A stretch of 64,000 nt of DNA from Desulfomicrobium apsheronum (GCF_900114115.1 NZ_FORX01000013.1:1-64000), one strand, 5' to 3'. Positions 46,708 to 55,435 are shown, counted from the first letter of the stretch. Notes: generated from the letters alone by a model not told the origin. Numbers and translations: made by a program.

Positions 46708-47552
46708 CCGATCGATACCGTGGAATATTCGTCAGTGACCTCGACGGGACATTGCTGCGGGACGGCCAGATCTCCGATGGCGATCTGCGGGCCTTCAGGG
46801 AGCTTCGCGATCAGGGGATCATGCGCGTCATCGCCACGGGGCGGTCGCTGTATTCGGCCAGGGCCTGTCTTGCGGATGATTTTCCGGCCGATTATCTGAT
46901 CCTTTCGACCGGAAACCAGATCGTGAACTGGCCGACGCAGGAGGTCATGCGTTCGTCCTTCATGACGGGGCCGGAAGTGCAGGATATCTGCCGTTTCCTG
47001 TCCGGACTCGGACTGAGTTTCATGGTGCACGAGGAATTTCCGCACAGCCATCGTTTCGAGTACCACCGGGGGCACAGGAACGTCGCGGATTTTGATCGAC
47101 GCCTGGCCCTGTACGCAGACCACGGACGGGAAAACACAGGCTCACGCGACATGCGCGCCGCATCCCAGATCGTGGCTATCGTTGACGGAAACGACGCGGC
47201 AATGCATGACCGCATCAACCGGGAACTGGGGAATCACAGCGTGATCAGGGCCACGTCCCCGCTGGATGGACAGTCCATGTGGATCGAAATCTTCGCGGCG
47301 GATGTCTCCAAGGCCTCCGGAATCATGCATCTGGTCAATCATCACGATCTGCACGGGGCGCCCAGTGCGGCCATCGGCAACGATCACAACGACAAAGACA
47401 TGCTTGAACTGGTACAGATGTCTTTCAAAGTCGCGGATGCATTCCTGGATAAGGAAGGCAAATACATTACAACCCCGGAAAACAGCGACGCAGTGGCATT
47501 CGCCATCGCGCACTACATGGAAAGATTCCATGCCGGCATGACGGAAGCATGA
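46704..47552 (+). CDS. HAD-family hydrolase, Cof type
   Basis: A 282-residue phosphatase: motif I VSDLDGTLL (nucleophile D12, D14), motif II ATGRS, cap domain in the middle, motif III/IV AAIGNDHNDKDML. It may act on sugar phosphates or PLP-type substrates; the overlap with pdxY makes a role in vitamin B6 phosphate turnover possible, but this is inference. It overlaps pdxY and mlaE by 4 nt on either side, so all three are likely co-translated. Confidence 0.9.
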   Translation: MTDRYRGIFVSDLDGTLLRDGQISDGDLRAFRELRDQGIMRVIATGRSLYSARACLADDFPADYLILSTGNQIVNWPTQEVMRSSFMTGPEVQDICRFLSGLGLSFMVHEEFPHSHRFEYHRGHRNVADFDRRLALYADHGRENTGSRDMRAASQIVAIVDGNDAAMHDRINRELGNHSVIRATSPLDGQSMWIEIFAADVSKASGIMHLVNHHDLHGAPSAAIGNDHNDKDMLELVQMSFKVADAFLDKEGKYITTPENSDAVAFAIAHYMERFHAGMTEA

Positions 47553-48340
47553 AAAAAATATTGGCCATCCCCGCACTGCTCGGGGCAACATCGCTTGATA
47601 TCGTCAAGAACGTGGGACAGTGGGGAGTCTTCTCCCTGACTGCTGTTCTGGGCATGATCCACATGCGCCGACTTCTGCCCAAGATTCTCCACGACATATA
47701 TTTCATCGGCTTCAAGTCCCTGAACATCATCATTCTCGTGGCCTTCTTCACGGGCATGGTCCTTGGACTGCAAGGCTACTACACCCTGATCAAGTTCAGC
47801 GCCGAGGGCATGCTCGGCGTGGCCGTGGCCCTGTCCCTGGTGCGCGAACTCGGGCCGGTGCTGACGGCGATCATGCTCATCGGCCGAGCCGGTTCGAGCA
47901 TCAGCGCCGAGATCGGGATCATGCGCATCTCCGAGCAGATCGACGCCCTCTCGACCATGGACGTGGACCCTGTCCGCTATCTGGTCACGCCCAAGATCAT
48001 CGCTTCGCTGATCTGTTTTCCGCTCCTGACCGCGATCTTCGATTGCGTGGGCATCCTGGGCGGTTATTTCTCCTCCGTGCTCCTAAGCTCCCGCTCGGGG
48101 ATCTTCTTCAGCAAGATCCAGTCGAGCCTGCTCCTGTCCGACGTGACCGGCGGGTTCGTCAAATCCTTTGTCTTTGCCTTCATCGTCATCACCATATCCT
48201 GCTACTGCGGATATTACACGCACCAGAACCAATCCAGCGCCGGTGCGGAAGGCGTCAGCAACTCAACGACATCCGCCGTTGTCCAGTCATGCGTTTACGT
48301 ATTGGTCTCCGACTACGTCATAACGTCTTTTTTGATGTGA
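47549..48340 (+). CDS. mlaE: Phospholipid ABC transporter permease MlaE
   Basis: A 263-residue permease of the MlaE/YrbE family with about five membrane segments. Typical stretches are VRELGPVLTAIMLIGRAGSSISAEIG and ISEQIDALSTMDVDPVRYLV. It forms the inner-membrane core of the Mla complex that moves phospholipids between the inner and outer membrane. First gene of the complete set mlaE-F-D-C-A. Confidence 0.95.
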   Translation: MKKILAIPALLGATSLDIVKNVGQWGVFSLTAVLGMIHMRRLLPKILHDIYFIGFKSLNIIILVAFFTGMVLGLQGYYTLIKFSAEGMLGVAVALSLVRELGPVLTAIMLIGRAGSSISAEIGIMRISEQIDALSTMDVDPVRYLVTPKIIASLICFPLLTAIFDCVGILGGYFSSVLLSSRSGIFFSKIQSSLLLSDVTGGFVKSFVFAFIVITISCYCGYYTHQNQSSAGAEGVSNSTTSAVVQSCVYVLVSDYVITSFLM

Positions 48341-48344
48341 GCAC

Positions 48345-49538
48345 ATGAGCAGCACAACACCTCTCATTCAACTGCGCAATATTTCGAAGGCGTTCGGCGG
48401 CAGGGAAATCCTGCGGGGCGCAACCCTCGATATCCAGCGAAACGAGATCACCGCCATCATTGGAAAGAGCGGCGGCGGCAAGAGCGTCCTGGTCAAGCAC
48501 ATCATCGGCCTGATCACCGCCGACAGCGGGGAGATCATCTTCGACGGGATCCCCTATTCGAACATGAAGCGAAAGGATTTCTCGGCGATCAAGAACCGTT
48601 GCAGCTACATGTTTCAGAACAACGCGCTCTTCGATTCCATGACCGTGTTCGAGAACATCGCCCTGCCCCTGCGGGAAAAATTCAAGCTCGGGAAAAAGGA
48701 TCTGGAAGACAAGGTCCGCGCCCGCATCGAACAGCTCGAACTGACCGAAGTCGCGCAGATGTATCCGAAGCAGATTTCCGGCGGCATGCAGAAACGCGTG
48801 GCCCTGGCGCGGGCGCTGGTCACGGAACCCGAGATCATCTTTTTCGACGAACCGACCACGGGTCTCGACCCCATCCGCAAGAAGACGGTCTTCTCCATGA
48901 TCCACCGCTACCATGAAAAGCTCAATTTCACGGCGGTGATCATCACCCATGACATCCCCGACATTTTCTACATCGCGCACACCGTGAACATTCTCGACGA
49001 AGGCCGGATCATCTTTTCCGGATCGCCCGTGGCCCTGGAACAGTCCTCGGACCCGGGGCTTTACACCTACACGCACGGCCACGAGATGCTCATCGACGAA
49101 TTGACAGGCCTGCACAACAGGCTCTCGCTCATGCGCAAGATCGAGGCCTTCGGGGCCGAAGTCCAAGGCTCCGAGCAACTTGTTCTGGCCACGGTCAGGC
49201 TTCTGGGCATGAGAACCATGATGGACTACAAGGGAGACCTTCTGGCCCACGCCTTCATCAGAAACCTGGCCAAATTCGTGAACTCCTTTCTGCCCGAGGG
49301 TGCCTGCGCGGGCATGTTTTCCAAGGAAATTCTGGTCATTGCGGCCAAAACCAAGGACGAATCAACCCTTGAGCTGTTTCTAAGCCAGCTTGAGGCCTTC
49401 TTCACCAACCTGACCATTGAAACATATTGTCACAAGCACAGACTTCAGGTCGAGATCGGCGGCGCGCTGGTAACCACAGGATTGAGCGCCTATTCGGCCA
49501 TTCAGGAAGCACTTGCAACATCCAAGAAGTACGTATGA
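48345..49538 (+). CDS. mlaF: MlaF ATPase with C-terminal degenerate GGDEF domain
   Basis: A 397-residue protein, about 130 residues longer than usual MlaF. Residues 1-235 are the ABC ATPase: Walker A GKSGGGKS (40-47), Q-loop MFQNN, signature ISGGMQKR (144-151), Walker B IIFFDEP (164-170), THD. Residues 251-397 start DELTGLHNRLSLMRKIEAF, the hallmark opening of GGDEF domains, and continue with GDLLAHAF, then GMFSKEI (323-329) where GGDEF is expected, and VEIGGALVTTG where SIG is expected. Catalytic and metal residues are lost, so it is probably a sensing or regulatory module for the transporter. Overlaps mlaD by 4 nt. Confidence 0.9.
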   Translation: MSSTTPLIQLRNISKAFGGREILRGATLDIQRNEITAIIGKSGGGKSVLVKHIIGLITADSGEIIFDGIPYSNMKRKDFSAIKNRCSYMFQNNALFDSMTVFENIALPLREKFKLGKKDLEDKVRARIEQLELTEVAQMYPKQISGGMQKRVALARALVTEPEIIFFDEPTTGLDPIRKKTVFSMIHRYHEKLNFTAVIITHDIPDIFYIAHTVNILDEGRIIFSGSPVALEQSSDPGLYTYTHGHEMLIDELTGLHNRLSLMRKIEAFGAEVQGSEQLVLATVRLLGMRTMMDYKGDLLAHAFIRNLAKFVNSFLPEGACAGMFSKEILVIAAKTKDESTLELFLSQLEAFFTNLTIETYCHKHRLQVEIGGALVTTGLSAYSAIQEALATSKKYV

Positions 49539-49993
49539 AGACCAACAACTCCTCCCTGCATCTTTCCATCGGCCTTTTTGTCATCGTGGGCCTCGCCTGC
49601 ACGGCCTATCTGGCCATGACCCTCGCGAACACGACGTTTTTCGCCGGTGACTCCTACGAGGTCACGGCCAAATTCACGGCCGTGAACGGACTCAGGGCCG
49701 GCAGCAACGTGGAAATTTCCGGCGTGTCGGTGGGCAAGGTTTCAAGCATCTCCTTGGACCAGACCCTTTACCAGGCCGTAATTACCATGAACATCGACAA
49801 TTCCGTGGGCATTCCCGTCGACTCCACGGCCGCAATCAAGACAAGCGGACTCATCGGTGACAAGTACGTGAGCATCATCCCCGGTGCCGACGACTCGCTC
49901 CTGAAAGACAAGGAGATCCTCATGGATACACAGGCGGCCCTCGATATTGAGGAAATGATTTCAAAATATGTATTTGGAAGTGTCGACAAATGA
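49535..49993 (+). CDS. mlaD: Phospholipid transporter subunit MlaD (MCE protein)
   Basis: A 152-residue protein with one N-terminal membrane anchor (about 9-30) and a single MCE domain (FTAVNGLRAGSNVEISGVSVGKV; IKTSGLIGDKYVSIIPG). MlaD forms the hexameric ring through which lipids pass. The start at 49535 overlaps the mlaF stop by 4 nt and the gene overlaps mlaC by 4 nt. Confidence 0.95.
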   Translation: MKTNNSSLHLSIGLFVIVGLACTAYLAMTLANTTFFAGDSYEVTAKFTAVNGLRAGSNVEISGVSVGKVSSISLDQTLYQAVITMNIDNSVGIPVDSTAAIKTSGLIGDKYVSIIPGADDSLLKDKEILMDTQAALDIEEMISKYVFGSVDK

Positions 49994-50571
49994 GAATTCT
50001 GTTCCTTTTCCTTATCATGCTTCTTCCTGCTCCGGCCGTGTCGCAGGACAACCCGACAAGCTACATCCGCGCCAACGTCGACAAGGTGGTAAACATCCTG
50101 ACGTCTCCGGAATACGAGGCGGAAACAAACAAAACCGAGCAATTGCGTCAGATCGAAGCCGTGGTCGACAATTTTTTTGACGCCGAAGAGCTCTCCAAGC
50201 GCTCTCTTGGTCAATACTGGAGAATCTTCACTCCCGAACAGAAGCAGGAGTTTCAGCCCCTGTTCCTGAAACTCATCAAGCAGGTCTACCTCAAGAAATC
50301 CATCACCTACAATGACGAGGTCGTGAATTACAACCAGGAGATCATCAAGTCGGACACCCTGGCCGAAGTCCATACCACCGTTACTTCCCCCGACCTGAAC
50401 ATTCCGATCATCTACTACATGATCAGAAAAGACGTTTCATGGAAGGTCTACGACGTCTCGGTTGAGAATGTGAGCCTCATCAAAAACTACCGCTCCCAAT
50501 TCCGGAGCATCCTGCAAAACAATTCGCCCGACAAACTCATTGCCACTTTGAGGGACAAAACCAATGAATAA
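49990..50571 (+). CDS. mlaC: Periplasmic phospholipid carrier MlaC
   Basis: A 193-residue protein with signal peptide (1-18, ending PAVSQ) and the MlaC/Ttg2D fold: ELSKRSLGQYWRIFTPEQKQEFQPLF and DVSVENVSLIKNYRSQFRSIL. It ferries phospholipids between MlaA and the MlaFEDB complex. It overlaps mlaD by 4 nt and mlaA by 8 nt. Confidence 0.94.
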   Translation: MRILFLFLIMLLPAPAVSQDNPTSYIRANVDKVVNILTSPEYEAETNKTEQLRQIEAVVDNFFDAEELSKRSLGQYWRIFTPEQKQEFQPLFLKLIKQVYLKKSITYNDEVVNYNQEIIKSDTLAEVHTTVTSPDLNIPIIYYMIRKDVSWKVYDVSVENVSLIKNYRSQFRSILQNNSPDKLIATLRDKTNE

Positions 50572-51313
50572 GCGCCTTCTCCTGCTCTGTCTGGCCTTGT
50601 GCATGATCCTGCTCCAGGGATGCGCCGGCAAGAAATCCAGCCCTTCCATGAACCAAGACGTAGCGGCAGGTCAGGAATACGAAGAAACTTACGGGGAAGA
50701 AGAAAACGGCCCTTACCCCGACCAGCTGGAAGGCTTCAACCGTGGAGTATTTTCCTTCAACGACGGTTTCATCACCTACGTGTTCACACCCATCGACACG
50801 GTCTACACCGGATTTTTCCCGCCGGACATCCGCGCCGGGTTCGGCAACTTCTACCGCAATCTCGGGTACCCCGTGCGTCTCATCAACGCCCTCTTGCAGT
50901 TCAAGTTCGACAAGATGGCCAAGGAGACCGCGTCCTTTGCCCTGAACACGTTTTTCGGCGTGGGCGGCCTTTTCAACATCACCCACAACATGCCGAGCCT
51001 GCAATCATCCCCCGAGGATTTCAGCCAGACCCTGGCCTTTTACGGCCTGGACTCCGGCACGTATCTGGTGCTGCCAATCCTTGGGCCGACCACTCTGCGT
51101 GATGCAGTGGGCTCCGTCGCGGACTCCTTTGCTCATCCCCTCTCCTTCGTGACCCCGGACAGCGCGAAATACGCACTGATCGGACATGACAGGGCCAACT
51201 CGGCCTCGGCCAAGCTCCCAGCCTACAAGAGCATCAAGGAGGAATCCTTCGACCACTACACGAGCATGAAGGATGTCTATTTCCAGTACAGAATAGGCCT
51301 GGAGAAAGAATAA
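50564..51313 (+). CDS. mlaA: Outer-membrane lipoprotein MlaA (VacJ)
   Basis: A 249-residue lipoprotein: signal with lipobox LLQGC (Cys 21), then the VacJ domain (LEGFNRGVFSFNDGF; FFPPDIRAGFGNFYRNL; GLDSGTYLVLPILGPTTLRDAVG). It takes phospholipids from the outer leaflet of the outer membrane. In E. coli mlaA is unlinked, but here it closes the operon, giving all partners in one unit except MlaB. Confidence 0.95.
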   Translation: MNKRLLLLCLALCMILLQGCAGKKSSPSMNQDVAAGQEYEETYGEEENGPYPDQLEGFNRGVFSFNDGFITYVFTPIDTVYTGFFPPDIRAGFGNFYRNLGYPVRLINALLQFKFDKMAKETASFALNTFFGVGGLFNITHNMPSLQSSPEDFSQTLAFYGLDSGTYLVLPILGPTTLRDAVGSVADSFAHPLSFVTPDSAKYALIGHDRANSASAKLPAYKSIKEESFDHYTSMKDVYFQYRIGLEKE

Positions 51314-51325
51314 AGTCGGCTCTCA

Positions 51326-51358
51326 TGTGACAATGAGGTCACACGTCACGCGTGACCT
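51326..51358. promoter_or_regulatory. Nested palindromes upstream of the amphi-Trp gene
   Basis: TGTGAC-AATGAG-GTCACA (51326-51343), perfect arms of 6 bp, overlaps AGGTCAC-N9-GTGACCT (51336-51358), which contains the perfect 12-bp palindrome GTCACGCGTGAC (51345-51356). The repeated GTGAC/GTCAC half-sites suggest a dimeric regulator. The site is 76-108 bp before the next start codon; it might also form the 3' end of the mla message. Confidence 0.55.
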
Positions 51359-51434
51359 TGACTTTCACGGGTCCGGAATATCTTGATTGAGATGATCAAT
51401 TGACCATAAATCCCGACACGAACCTGGAGGAAAC

Positions 51435-51668
51435 ATGTCCGACAAGAAAAAACTCGTTAGCGTAGAAGAAACCCGCCTGGCCTACATGGCCGGGATGCTG
51501 CTCAAGGAAATCGCGGACGGCCTGTCCAAACGCAAGTTCGAATTCAAGACCGCTGACGGCCCCGTTACGGTGACCGTGCCCAAGGATGTGGATATCGAGT
51601 ACAGCGTGGTGCAGAAAGACAAGGAAGGCGAAACCAAGACCAAGCTTGAAATCGAGATTTCCTGGTAA
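51435..51668 (+). CDS. Amphi-Trp domain protein
   Basis: A 77-residue protein. After a polar N-terminus with an amphipathic helix (VEETRLAYMAGMLLKEIADGL) come beta strands (FEFKTADGPVTVTVPKDVDI) and the terminal LEIEISW with a single Trp at the last position, as in amphi-Trp domain proteins. Function of the family is not established. GGAGG precedes the ATG. It has its own control region and a terminator. Confidence 0.85.
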   Translation: MSDKKKLVSVEETRLAYMAGMLLKEIADGLSKRKFEFKTADGPVTVTVPKDVDIEYSVVQKDKEGETKTKLEIEISW

Positions 51669-51717
51669 TCCTGAACGAAACAAGCGTTCGGATAAATGAC
51701 CTGACTCAAGAACTTTG

Positions 51718-51756
51718 CCCCCCGCCGAAGATTTCGGTGGGGGGGCTTTGCTTTTG
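51718..51756 (+). terminator. Terminator of the amphi-Trp gene
   Basis: GCCCCCCGCCGAA / TTCGGTGGGGGGC stem (51718-51730 with 51734-51747, 3-nt loop) followed by TTTGCTTTT. Confidence 0.85.
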
Positions 51757-51855
51757 CTGCCTGCGCGATCCGGGACCTTGTGCCCGTTCGACCAAGACCG
51801 CGTGACCTCCCTTGACGAGGTCAACGCGGTGTGGAGGGACGCTGCTTCCCGAGCG

Positions 51856-53166
51856 TCACATGAGCGATGGCAGGAAGGTCACTATCTGGGGGATGAAAAA
51901 CAGGATGGCGATGCCGATGACCGTGGCCACCAGGAAGGGATAGATGCCGCGAAAAATGGATTCCAGGCTGATGTTCTGTTTCATGGCCGTGGTCACGCCG
52001 TAGACCACGTAGACGTTGATGCCCACGGGCGGCGTGATGACCCCCATTTCCGTGACCAGCACGATGATGACCCCGAACCAGATGGGATCGTAGCCAAGGT
52101 TCATGACCACTGGATAGAAGACCGGGACGGTCAGCATGATCATGGCCAGGGAGTCCATGAAGCATCCGCCGAGAAAATAGATGAACACGATGATGGCCAT
52201 GACCGCCAGCGCGGGAATTTCAAGACCGCCGATGTAGCTCGCCGTGGTGAAGGGGATGCGGGTCACGGCCAGGAATTTCCCGAAAACCACGGCTCCGGCA
52301 ACCAGGAAAAGAATCATGCACGAGGTGCGCAAAGTCTCTTCCAGGGACTTGAAAATCAGCCGCACGTTCAGCTGACGCCGTACCAGTCCCAGCACCAACA
52401 CGCTAAAAGCGCCCACGGACGCAGCTTCGGTGGGGGTGAACCAGCCCTTGAAAAGCCCGGCCAGGACAACGGCGAAAATGATGATCGTATCGATGAGACC
52501 GGTCAATGATTTGATTCGTCTGCGCCATGAAAAGTGCTCGGCTGCGGGCCCGAAATCAGGATGGCGGCGGCACGTGATCCAAATCGCACACAGAAACAGC
52601 CCAGTCAGTATGAAGGCAGGCAGGATGCCGGCGACGAAAAGCCGTCCGATGGATTGTTCCGTGAGCACGCCGTAAATGATCAGCACCACGCTCGGCGGCA
52701 TGATCATTCCAAGCCCACCACCCGCAGCCACCGCTCCCGCCGCCAGGCGATCGCGATACCCAAAACGCTTCATTTCCGGGATGGCCACAGTGGCCATGGT
52801 CGCGGCCGTGGCCGGACTGGATCCGCAAACTGCGCCAAAGGCGGTGCAGGCCGAAACCGTGGCCATGGCCAGTCCGCCTCGGATGTGTCCGAAAAAATGG
52901 TAGGTAGTCGTGAAAAGACGCCTGCTTATGCCTGCGTTGAAGGCCAGTTGCCCCATGAGAATGAAAAGGGGAATGGTCGTCAGGTCGTAGGAGACAAAAA
53001 CCTCGTACATGCTGCGGCTGAGCATGTTCAACCCGCCCTGAACGGAAGTCAGCACGGAAAATCCCACAAAGCCGACCACACCCATGACAAAAGCCACGGG
53101 CATGCGCGTGGCGAAAAGCAGGAGCATGATCGCTATGCCCAAAAATCCGATTCCGGCCGGGCTCAT
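51856..53166 (-). CDS. dctM: TRAP transporter large permease (DctM)
   Basis: A 436-residue protein with about 12 membrane segments and DctM-like stretches (RSMYEVFVSYDLTTIPLFIL; FGAVCGSSPATAATMATVA; GGGLGMIMPPSV). It is the ion-coupled translocation subunit for an organic acid. The ATG at 53166, with AAGGAG, overlaps dctQ by 4 nt; the longer frame upstream is rejected. Substrate is unknown. Confidence 0.94.
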   Translation of the reverse strand: MSPAGIGFLGIAIMLLLFATRMPVAFVMGVVGFVGFSVLTSVQGGLNMLSRSMYEVFVSYDLTTIPLFILMGQLAFNAGISRRLFTTTYHFFGHIRGGLAMATVSACTAFGAVCGSSPATAATMATVAIPEMKRFGYRDRLAAGAVAAGGGLGMIMPPSVVLIIYGVLTEQSIGRLFVAGILPAFILTGLFLCAIWITCRRHPDFGPAAEHFSWRRRIKSLTGLIDTIIIFAVVLAGLFKGWFTPTEAASVGAFSVLVLGLVRRQLNVRLIFKSLEETLRTSCMILFLVAGAVVFGKFLAVTRIPFTTASYIGGLEIPALAVMAIIVFIYFLGGCFMDSLAMIMLTVPVFYPVVMNLGYDPIWFGVIIVLVTEMGVITPPVGINVYVVYGVTTAMKQNISLESIFRGIYPFLVATVIGIAILFFIPQIVTFLPSLM

Positions 53167-53654
53167 GAGTTTCTCCTTTGCAGCACGAATTGCAGAAGGT
53201 CGACGAACATGGTCAGGGTTGCCACGGCGAAGCATGCGCCAAGCGCGTACAGGAAGAGATACTCGGGCAAACCCAGATTCATGGAAACCTCACCGGAAAG
53301 ATGTTTGTCCCGGGCATACGCCAACATCATAACCGTAACTGTGGCGAAAAAAATGACGGACAGGGTTTCGCGGAACAGTTTGAGCCGACGGCGCACCTTG
53401 GTGGACATGAGCTGCACGAAGACCTCCACCCCGATGTGCGAGCGATGTGAATGCGCGTACGGCAGGGAGAGCCCCAACGCCAGAACGGCCAGAAAGGTGA
53501 CGATCTCCTCGGAGCCGAAAATGGGGCTGCGATTCAACCTGCCTGTAATATCGGCCACGGTCAGCAGCGCCATTCCCAGAAGACACAGGCATCCGCCGAT
53601 GCGCATCACGCTTCCGATACGTGCCAGAATTTTTTCAACGATCTCCACAAGCAT
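53163..53654 (-). CDS. dctQ: TRAP transporter small permease (DctQ)
   Basis: A 163-residue protein with four membrane segments; typical region NRSPIFGSEEIVTFLAVLALGLSLPYAHSHRSHIGVEVFV. Supports DctM in TRAP transporters. A large hairpin separates it from dctP. Confidence 0.92.
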   Translation of the reverse strand: MLVEIVEKILARIGSVMRIGGCLCLLGMALLTVADITGRLNRSPIFGSEEIVTFLAVLALGLSLPYAHSHRSHIGVEVFVQLMSTKVRRRLKLFRETLSVIFFATVTVMMLAYARDKHLSGEVSMNLGLPEYLFLYALGACFAVATLTMFVDLLQFVLQRRNS

Positions 53655-53671
53655 TCTCCAGACTACATGAC

Positions 53672-53705
53672 GCAGGGGCAGGAGCCTTGCGGCTCGTGCC
53701 CCTGC
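53672..53705 (-). other. Intercistronic hairpin between dctP and dctQ
   Basis: 15-bp stem with one mismatch (53672-53686 with 53691-53705, TTGC loop), without a T-run. Such structures after the binding-protein gene usually protect its message and give more DctP than permease. Confidence 0.7.
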
Positions 53706-53726
53706 AACACCTTGATATTTTGAAGA

Positions 53727-54731
53727 CTATTTCAAGTTGGCGCGCATGAAATCAAGCACGGCCTTGCCGTCCGCTCCGGCCTTGGCGCATTCGGCCTCGT
53801 ATTCACCGAAGATGGGCTCCATGGCCTTGGTCCAGCGTTCGGCCTCGGCCGGTTCCAGGGTGACCACGGCGTTGCCCTCCTGGGCCAGGAAAAATTCCAG
53901 GCCTTCCTTGTCGCTGTCATCCCAGGCTTTTCCGTGCCTTGGAATCCAGTCCTGGCTGACCTCGGTCATCGCTTTTTGCACCTCGGGGGAGAGTGAAACC
54001 CAGACATCCTTGTTGATGACCACAAAAAAAGTGGTCGTGTAGGCCACGGCGGTGGTGTCCGTTAAATAGTCGACGACTTCGCCCATCTTCCAGCCCTTGT
54101 TGGTCTCGACGGGATAGATTCCACCATTGACGACGCCCTTCTGGATGGACTGGTAGGAGTCGGGCATGGACATGGCCACCGGATTGCCGCCCAGGGCGGA
54201 GATGACGCTTGCGCTGTTGCCGGTGGCGCGGATCTTCATGCCCTTCAGCTCTTCCATGGAGATCACGGCCTTGCCGGCGGTATGCAATTTGCCCGGTCCA
54301 TGCGCATGAAAATAAAGGACATGCACGTCGTCGAATTCCTTGGGCTTGAACTGGTCGTACACTGCGTTGGCCAGCGCCGTGGCTTGCACGCCGGTCGTGT
54401 AGCCCATGGGCAGATCCACTCCGGACAGGACCGGGAAACGCCCCTTGGTGTAACCGAGGGCGGACAGACCGATATCCGAGATGCGCTGCACCACGCCGTC
54501 ATAGCAATCCTTGGGCTTGGTCAGGGTGCCTGCCGGATAGTAGTCGATGACGACCTGACCGTTCGAGCGGGCCTCGACCTCGCGGCACCACTCCTCGGCC
54601 AGAATCGACTGGATGTGGGTCGGCGGGAAGAAGTTGCTGTAGGACAGCTTGGCGGGTCCCGCGGCGATGGCCTGCGCCGAAAATCCCAGAACGACGAAAG
54701 CCAGGGTCGCGACTCGTAAGAACAGCCTCAT
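53727..54731 (-). CDS. dctP: TRAP transporter solute-binding protein (DctP)
   Basis: A 334-residue protein with signal peptide (1-23, ending QAIAA) and the DctP fold (LAEEWCREVEARSNGQVVIDYYPAGTL; GMKIRATGN; NGGIYPVETNKGWK). The conserved Arg in KIRATGN normally binds the carboxylate of the ligand, so an organic acid is the likely substrate. It follows the TetR gene by 52 bp. Confidence 0.94.
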   Translation of the reverse strand: MRLFLRVATLAFVVLGFSAQAIAAGPAKLSYSNFFPPTHIQSILAEEWCREVEARSNGQVVIDYYPAGTLTKPKDCYDGVVQRISDIGLSALGYTKGRFPVLSGVDLPMGYTTGVQATALANAVYDQFKPKEFDDVHVLYFHAHGPGKLHTAGKAVISMEELKGMKIRATGNSASVISALGGNPVAMSMPDSYQSIQKGVVNGGIYPVETNKGWKMGEVVDYLTDTTAVAYTTTFFVVINKDVWVSLSPEVQKAMTEVSQDWIPRHGKAWDDSDKEGLEFFLAQEGNAVVTLEPAEAERWTKAMEPIFGEYEAECAKAGADGKAVLDFMRANLK

Positions 54732-54783
54732 GACAATAATCCTCCGTGTGAAAAGTAAGACCGCGCACCATGCGCGAGCCTGA

Positions 54784-55401
54784 TTATTCCTGGGTATCCA
54801 GGGCGTTGGCCAGAGCGAGTTTCATGGCTGCCCGGCGAAAATCCTTGCGGTCGATGGTCCCCGTCCCGAGCAGGGAATGGATCAGAAATCCCTCGAACAG
54901 GGCCGTGTTCAGGGCGCCGATCTTGCGCGCCGGATAACCGCTGCGCACATACGGCGCGACAATGTCATCAAAAATTTCGTTGGAGAGACGATACAGGGAC
55001 TGGTTGAGCTGCGCGCGCAGATCCTCGTTGCGGGAGGCATGGATGGTGAATTCGAGAAAGATCGAACTCCAGTTGCGGTCATCGATCATGGTCACCAGAA
55101 AATCGAGGATACGGTCCATGACCTCTTCAAGGCTGCGCGCATCCTGCAACGCGGCATCGCGCATGGCGCGGTAGGACTGCATCTTGATGGCGATGATGGC
55201 CAGCATGATCTCGTCCTTGCTTTGCCAGTGCCGATAGAAATTACCCTTGGCATAGCCTGCGTCCGAAGTGATCTCGGCCACAGTGGTAGCGACAAAGCCC
55301 TTGGCGGCGAAAAGTTTTTCCGCCGAATCGAGCAGCTCGCGCTGGGTCTGGAGTGATTTTTCCTGCTGTTTTCTGGCCACTAGGCTTCCTTTTTTGGACA
55401 A
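54784..55401 (-). CDS. TetR-family regulator of the TRAP operon
   Basis: A 205-residue repressor: helix-turn-helix at about 22-70 (GFVATTVAEITSDAGYAKGNFYRHWQSKDEIM), ligand domain behind. The start is TTG at 55401 or GTG seven codons later. It heads the tetR-dctP-dctQ-dctM run, with two palindromic operators directly upstream, so self-control and control of the transporter are likely; the inducer may be the transported acid. Confidence 0.9.
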   Translation of the reverse strand: MSKKGSLVARKQQEKSLQTQRELLDSAEKLFAAKGFVATTVAEITSDAGYAKGNFYRHWQSKDEIMLAIIAIKMQSYRAMRDAALQDARSLEEVMDRILDFLVTMIDDRNWSSIFLEFTIHASRNEDLRAQLNQSLYRLSNEIFDDIVAPYVRSGYPARKIGALNTALFEGFLIHSLLGTGTIDRKDFRRAAMKLALANALDTQE

Positions 55402-55402
55402 T

Positions 55403-55435
55403 GGTCATAAAGTGACCCAAAGTCATTTTGTGACC
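55403..55435 (-). promoter_or_regulatory. Two TetR-type operators
   Basis: GGTCATAAAGTGACC (55403-55417; GGTCA-N5-TGACC) and AGTCATTTTGTGACC (55421-55435; GTCA-N5-TGAC core), 18 bp apart, directly upstream of the TetR start. Cooperative binding would block the promoter. Confidence 0.75.

Noticed and set aside
51326-51343. CRP/FNR-type site TGTGA...TCACA
   Set aside because: The spacer is 8 instead of 6 bases, so it does not fit the usual CRP/FNR geometry; kept only as an unnamed palindrome.
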